Source: Brachycybe producta (Eukaryota; Arthropoda; Diplopoda; Playtdesmida; Andrognathidae). From it: DNA of 64,000 nucleotides. Both the position numbers and the translations under genes were made by a program. The stretch lies in contig JAUPFP010000047.1 of NCBI GenBank assembly GCA_036925085.1, positions 735,501 through 799,500 of the forward strand, written 5' to 3'. The notes under the pieces were generated by a model. The model was not told the DNA's origin. It ran no database searches and was given only the letters and a program-made list of their open reading frames with translations. Below, in pieces: positions 57,952 through 64,000 of the stretch (positions are counted from its first letter, which is position 1; each line of letters begins with the position of its first letter).

Positions 57952-60900
57952 TTAATTTTATAAGAAAGGAAAAAAAAACTGTTGACAGCATCACATAGGC
58001 TTAAGCATAATAATTATATGCACATAGTTTTTTTTTTGCACTTTATTATAATTTAATATTAAATATTGCAAGACTACAATGCATTTCAGAAATTCATAAA
58101 ATGAAAAAAAAAAAGATTCGAATGCGTGGTGGCCTGAATTAATAACGTAATTTTTTTTTCGGCATAGAATATATTTTGTGAAGAATGTGATTGTTAGTAC
58201 TATGTGACTTGTGTTAATTGTTAAAAACAATTGCAATTTGTTTGTTGTAATTAAGAGATGTACAATTTTATTTATACATTGTCTGTCTGGGTGTATGTCT
58301 GTTTGTATTTGTGTATATAAGATCTATCTTTTTTTTACACTGTACCTTACAAACAGCAGCAACAAATCTCTGATTACATGAGACTTGAGATTTTCTCTCT
58401 CTTTTTTTTTGTGTTGTCTGTACAAAGAACCCCGCTCATCACATGTATCATGCATATACAGGGTGGCTACATTGCTTTATTATAATGTTTGGAAGATGTT
58501 ACCTAGCTCGAATTTGGGGGTGGGGGGTGTATTTAAATAACAAATTCTTAAGAAGAAGTTAAGCATTCCTATCTTTTGATATTTAATGCAAGTGACATCA
58601 GAAAATTTTTTTCAAAAATGGCCAAAAGTGGAAAAATATTTAAGCATCAACTGGCTCCAGAACCCCTCCTTTTTCTTGTCGAGGGCGCCTTTATGAGAGT
58701 TTGCAGAAGGGCCCCTTATACCCACGCAATGGCACTAGGAATCGCGCACCCCCTGTGAAATTATCCTGCGGGCGCCACTATTAAGCATGTATTAATTATC
58801 CTCGGAAGTCTGTTGGACCCTCCTGAGTTCATTTCAGTGCTTTTCAGGGCATCTAGAAGACTTTCATTTTTTGCCATTTTTTGAAAATTTTCCATTTTTC
58901 CATTTTTTTGGAATATTTTCATTGTTTTTACTTTTTTACTTTTTTTGAATTTTTATTGGTTTTTGTAGTGAATAATTAGTTATTTGTTTAAAAAAACTTT
59001 AATCGACTAGTCGTTTTAGGTTACTAAAATGTCAGTTGCACAGAATAAGCATGTATTAATTATAATTATCATTCGTGTAGCTTGAAGTAGGGAAAATTTC
59101 TCAAACTTATTGCGTGGGGGCAGTGCAGAAAAAGTATTTAGTTTTAGTCAACTAAATGTTTATTCAACTAATTGTTTTCACGACTATTTTAGGTGACTAA
59201 TTTAGGTTGACAAAATTAGTCGACTATAAGTCGACTAAACTAAAAACTACCATGGAGTTTTAAGTATTCTGTATATTATAGTAAATAAAAAATAACATGG
59301 GATTTTTTTTAAAAATAACCATTTTTATGAAACCTGTTTAGAAACAAACATGATGATGAAAAGTGAAATTGAAAATATCAGTTCCATTTTAAGGCATTTT
59401 CGCTAAACGTACACCTTTTCTATAAGTTAAACGTCAAATTTTTGTTGGGCTACTAGAAATTGATGATGACCAAATGACGACGTGGAATGTTTTTATTTGA
59501 GAAATACAGTATGTTATTTAAAACTTTCCAAGTTGTGTGATGGGTCTTATGACACATATCCTATTTTATTTTTGTATGGCTGATCACTATCAGTCATATT
59601 AAGTAATGTATATGCCTATACAATTTATGTATAGAAACATGGTTGACCAACTCATTTATGGGCAACCTGGATTTCTACTTCGTTTTTCTTTTCTATTATC
59701 TTTCTGGCCGTGCTATATTTTGTTTATCTTTCTGATATTTTATTCGTTTATGGGTACATTCCACTCCACCTTGTTTCTTTGTGTATCCTTCAGTGGTTTT
59801 AATGTGAAATTCAACTCTCGATACAGTAGTAGATGGTAGTCAATATTTTCTATTTTCTTCACTGCAGATTGAGAGAATTGTTTTTGGCTATATACGCGAG
59901 TGTACTAGATAAATGGGCAAGAGAAGAGAAACACATAAGTTCGCAGAGAACACACACAGTACTCACACAAAAAAAAAACTTACAAAACACACACATTGTA
60001 CTCAAACAACACACCCGTACTCACGACAAACACAGAAGTCGCGATTTACTCTCAAACACTCACAACAACACATAGTTTGCACATGCAAAACAAACACACT
60101 TGTATTCGCACAAAAACTAATATTATACCTAATACACACACCTGTTAATTTAAATGCATTTAAATAATAAACGTATTCTACGGAGCCCTGTGAAGGGCAA
60201 ACAAACAATATGTCGAATTCAATTTATTCAGTTAATAATCTAAAAATATTGAGTTAATACTTCAATATAATATATACACATTATTGACAAAATATTGATT
60301 TAGTATTTCAATTTGAAATATTAATAATAAATTCAATTTTTATTTAATTCATGTTCTTAACTGGATTCTGTATAATTCACCTAAACACATTTAATTTGAA
60401 TTAATTTAACTCGTGTGTACAAGGTAGTAAGAAAAAAAAGAAAAAAAAAAAGCGAGCAAGAGCAAACACGAGCAAGCGAGCGTTCTCACTCAAACAATCG
60501 CGCCCTCATGTTTAAAAAACATCAGGTGGATGGCGGTACATCAAAGAAAAGCCAATGTTGGTGCTTGTTTAGTGTGGACGGTAATTATGGTATTGTTGAA
60601 ATGCTTGTGGTGCAGTGCAGTCGTTTGTGTTGGCTGTAAAAAATGAATCAACTGCAAACCAGAACATATTATCCGCACCGGTATGGATGCAAGATTACCC
60701 TTTCAATTGAACACGAGCAAACATCGACGAGTGCGAACAGATGTTTGCTCTTGCTCGCTTTTTAGATGAATGCCCAGCCTTACACGTACATGCACTGTGC
60801 TTATACAAAGCATTGCACTCACTCAAATCGCAATACAAACCATACCCACATATGCAAACATAAAATACTGACTTGCACAAACTGCGCTCGCACAACAAAC

Positions 60901-62489
60901 AACACCTTGCGCGCGCGCACACACACAAACACTCAAGACATAGATCTATGATAGTTTGGAATGTCGGGTGAGCACTGTTTGTCTACTTTCAGTGCGAGAA
61001 AACTTTTACGAGCACAAACTATTACATTGTGTATGCCTATGTGTGTAGAACTGGAGAATATATGCTGCAACTAACACAAAATAGAATTCTCAAATAGCAT
61101 TTCTTGGAAATGAAGGGAAAAAAAAGTACATAGAGGGGAAAAAAAGAAGAATAACAGCATCTCGAAGAGTATAGCCAGTGATTCAATCCAAATGTTTGAT
61201 CTGATATGAGTTTAGAATGGTAAGAAAGGGAGAGAGTTGGAAATGGGGGATAGTTTTGGTGATCTATTTCTTCTTTTGTACTCATATACTATGATGTTAT
61301 CAATATATACAAAGGAAACAGTTGGGACCCAAGTTTTTTTTCTTCTTGTCTTATCTTTAATCGAAATATCTCTTAACTTCTTTCTCAAGATCACAACATC
61401 TTAAGTCAGTCAAGACATCCATTCTATTAGATTTTTGGACCTTCATTTTTTTTCTTCTTATTATTATTTCCCTCTTCTTATCCTCATTTTACTTGATGAT
61501 CTATTCCACAATCACGTACCCCTATTGTTGTGGAAGTCCCAGAATTGAAATCCCAACCGGAAATTGACCTCTCCTTCATTGTATGTATATATGTGTGTGT
61601 TTGGTCATAGTGGTTGTTAAATATAGGTAACCCATTTAGCACCGCAGATGTCAAAGTATTTAGATACAGACTGAGGCCCTCAATCGTCACAATGGTTACA
61701 CCCACAAGTACTTTGGGTAAATTAAATTGTGACAATTACGTGAGATGCATTGTTATAAGAATCATTAGAAGACTAACGACTCTGTCGCCAGAAGGATGAG
61801 GCAAGAGTGTTTGAGAAATGAGAGAGAGTGAGAGTGAGTGAATGAGAGAGAGAAAGAGAAATAAGAAGAAAGAAGAAAGAAAGAAAGAGAAAAAATCCAC
61901 TATATATACTGCAGTCTGGAGGCGACATTTCTCAGCTCCTTAATCTGTGATTGTGATGAAATTCATGAGCTGTGGGTTTTCTTATAGAACCACATTTTTT
62001 CACATAACACGGGAACCGCATTGCGTTTAGATTAGAGAATGAATTTGCTGAAACTTCACACCTTACGTTTCTTCTATTTTAGTTGAAAATGTAGCCACTA
62101 AGATGAAGGAAAAAAACCTTGTGGATGTCTATGTGTGTGTGTGTGTGTGTGTGTATGGCTATGTAATATTATAGTAGTGTTTTCTTTTGCAAAAAACAAA
62201 AATGCTAATAAAAAAGCCATGTATACTGTATATTGAGAGGCGCTGAGCTGGTTGACAGACTGAAGTTTATATTGTAAAGGGACTAATCACACTGGCCGTA
62301 TTTAACACAAAGATTCTTTAGAAGAAATGTAACAAATGTTTCTGTGAATCTTACAATGTCTTGCAAAAAAAAAAAAACAAAGACAACCGTTTTTTTTTTG
62401 TAACCCTTTGTTGATAACGGTCATCTTATACACATAGATTCTGTAGCAACATGAGATTCTGTTCCGATTCTACGGTAGTTGTTGTTTTA
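57952..62489. other. AT-rich host DNA with simple repeats
   Basis: No gene. A perfect palindrome TTAGTCGACT-ATA-AGTCGACTAA lies at 59216-59238, within a stretch rich in TAGTCGACTA-like words (58990-59240). CA-rich degenerate repeats lie at 59940-60130 and 60880-60930. GA-rich sequence lies at 61805-61890 and a (GT)n run at 62136-62153. Confidence 0.5.
59216..59238. repeat. Perfect palindrome, 10-bp arms
   Basis: TTAGTCGACT and AGTCGACTAA separated by ATA, in a cluster of related TAGTCGAC words. Probably an old inverted-repeat element. Confidence 0.7.
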
Positions 62490-62660
62490 GGCTCTTGGCA
62501 CACGGATCACTTTTTAATGGCCGAGTTCGGCCGCAAAATGAAATCGGCGTGTGGCTCGCGTGCATTGTACCTGCCCGGCGCCTCTTTCCTTAAGAATATA
62601 TTGAAACCACATTTTTCAGTCGAACTCGACCACTGAAAAGGGGTCCCTGTGCCAAGGCTC
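62490..62660. mobile_element. Small MITE with TTA target duplication
   Basis: 171 bp. The left terminus is GGCTCTTGGCACACGGATCA, and the reverse complement of the right terminus is GAGCCTTGGCACAGGGACCC. Inverted similarity continues for about 40 bp through GGCCGAGTTCGGC / GGTCGAGTTCGAC. It is flanked by TTA on both sides (62487-62489 and 62661-62663). A 3-bp TTA/TWA duplication suggests the PIF/Harbinger group. Confidence 0.65.
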
Positions 62661-64000
62661 TTAATGTTATTTCCATAAAATTTAATTTTCTTATCCAATT
62701 TGTATGATGTTGCTTTTATTCGTCGTTATTTATTGTTTATTTTATTTATTTACAAAATATCAATTGCATTTTCATGATAGGGCATCGTGGAAAATCCAAC
62801 CCCATGATCTGCCAGAGGGGTCCTGTAATCTAATTAACTCTCACACCGTCACAATTTGCCTACTACATATAAAACCAAAAATAATTAACTTTAAATAGAC
62901 TTATTCCCACCCTGTATAATCAATTTTTTTCTTCTAAACAATAGCTTACTTAATCTGATAAAACTCTTCTAATAATATAAACTTTCAAATAGCTGGAAGC
63001 GCTTCTGTCTAATCATTTGTAGCTAAAATCATATTATTGCGTTCAGTGTGAACCATTTTTGCTATAGATTCAATGGTATTTCAATGAAATGATGATAGTC
63101 TTATTTAAAAATTAATGTTATACTTGCTTCATAATTTTTTTTTCTCCTTTAAATTTGTAGAAATATTTTTAGATTTAATATGTTAATACGACACACGATA
63201 TGCACAGGACTGCCACTCAACATGGAAACCTGGAAAACCTTTAAACGTATGTGAATTAGAAAAAGTTTAAAAGTCAGGGAATTTAGGGAGAGAAAAAAAA
63301 TATCTTTAAAGCTGGAAAAGTCAGAGAATTTATTTTCTGAAATTCCAATTCCTGTGATTCCGAAAAACGGCCAAAACTCGAAAAAGATTTAAATGCTACA
63401 CAAAAAAATAAGTAAAAAGGACTCTGGAGGTCTCAATGGGGCCCAGAAGTCTCAAAAAGGCAAAATGATTGGAAAATTTTTAAAATTAAAAAAATGTTAA
63501 AAACACGGTTGCTACTCAATCTGGAAATCTGGAAATGTTGGGGAATATTATAAAATTGTAAGGGGAAAATACAGTGTAATTGTTCATTACACGAAATGTA
63601 TGTTCATTTTTACGAAATGAACATAAATTGGCCTGATGCAAATGGCGAAATGGACATATAATTCGTATACTAGACAATTACACCAAAGGGATCAGACATA
63701 TAGAATGCATATGTATATCACAGTGATGTCCAGCATTATTGCAATGTACAGAAGTTGGTTTTGAAAATAAAACCTAATACACATTTAAATGTGATATACA
63801 TTGAATATAGCGCGCTCTACAGCATGATTAATTAGGATTATTTTACCTTGTAGCAATTGTTTATTACGGGAAGTGCTATACTAGATTGAATGTATTTAGT
63901 AAATTTGTATATGTAGATGAGATATATTTAATTAATGGCATTTAACAATTCTTCTTCCATTTGAATGCATTTTAGTTGGTATGCAGACTAGGAGTATGAA
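62661..64000. other. AT-rich host DNA
   Basis: No gene. Around 63208-63400 and 63520-63545 lies a dispersed repeat with ACCTGGAAAACCTTT, AAAAGTCAGGGAATTT and GGAAAAGTCAGAGAATTT wording. A similar phrase occurs near 6990-7015. Confidence 0.45.

Noticed and set aside
1-64000. CRISPR arrays, operons or bacterial regulatory sites
   Set aside because: The tandem repeats have no unique spacers, and LTR retroelements with TATA and AATAAA signals mark the DNA as eukaryotic.
1-64000. tRNA or rRNA genes
   Set aside because: No cloverleaf with A and B box motifs or rRNA core sequence was recognised; the tRNA-like text is confined to primer-binding sites.

Overview
The window looks like genomic DNA of an invertebrate animal. 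It is AT-rich, gene-poor host sequence with microsatellites and short inverted-repeat elements, invaded by three large Ty3/gypsy-type LTR retrotransposons. LTR TATA boxes, AATAAA signals and a tRNA-Ala-like primer site fit a metazoan. I cannot name the species. No complete host gene is visible. The only host-side coding sequence I support is the N-terminal piece of a hAT/ZMYM1-like protein running off the left edge on the minus strand (1-192).

Layout: 1-10926 is mostly non-coding host DNA with a 16-bp minisatellite, two copies of one MITE family and other inverted repeats. 10927-23547 is element E1 (12.6 kb). 26251-37691 is element E2 (11.4 kb). 42962-53253 is element E3 (10.3 kb). 53254-64000 is AT-rich DNA with a small TTA-flanked MITE and one unexplained GC-richer reading frame. 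All three elements lie on the minus strand, so their 5' LTR is the right-hand copy. Each has a 4-bp target duplication and nearly identical LTRs (849-bp LTRs with no difference seen in E2; about 2 differences in 687 bp in E3; about 6 substitutions plus one 2-bp indel in 800 bp in E1). Together they fill a little over half of the window.

E2 is intact by reading. It has gag, a canonical -1 frameshift signal abutting the gag stop, and one 2564-residue pol frame with protease, RT, RNase H and integrase. That same frame continues through a membrane-segment region into a long extra domain. E1 has gag, a different -1 frameshift signal, a pol interrupted by four single-base frame breaks and one stop, and a long extra ORF. 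E3 has gag fused in frame to protease, no RT, RNase H or integrase, and again the extra ORF; it is presumably non-autonomous.

The most interesting signal is this extra ORF, called ORF3 here, between integrase and the 3' LTR. Its body is disordered, with charged, coiled-coil and proline/arginine-rich stretches differing between elements. All three end in an alignable domain of about 130 residues, opening with a Leu-Asn-Asn signature and a Trp-Gln pair, followed by predicted beta strands and a helix. E2 and E3 also share N-terminal ORF3 motifs. ORF3 survives in E3 although pol is gone. I do not recognise the domain. A degenerate Ulp1/C48-like fold is a speculative option.

The leaders are also structured: seven GGAC/GTCC hairpins in E1, and an alternating A/B 60-bp tandem array plus twin hairpins in E3. 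In E2, gag starts inside the LTR and is translated through the primer-binding site.
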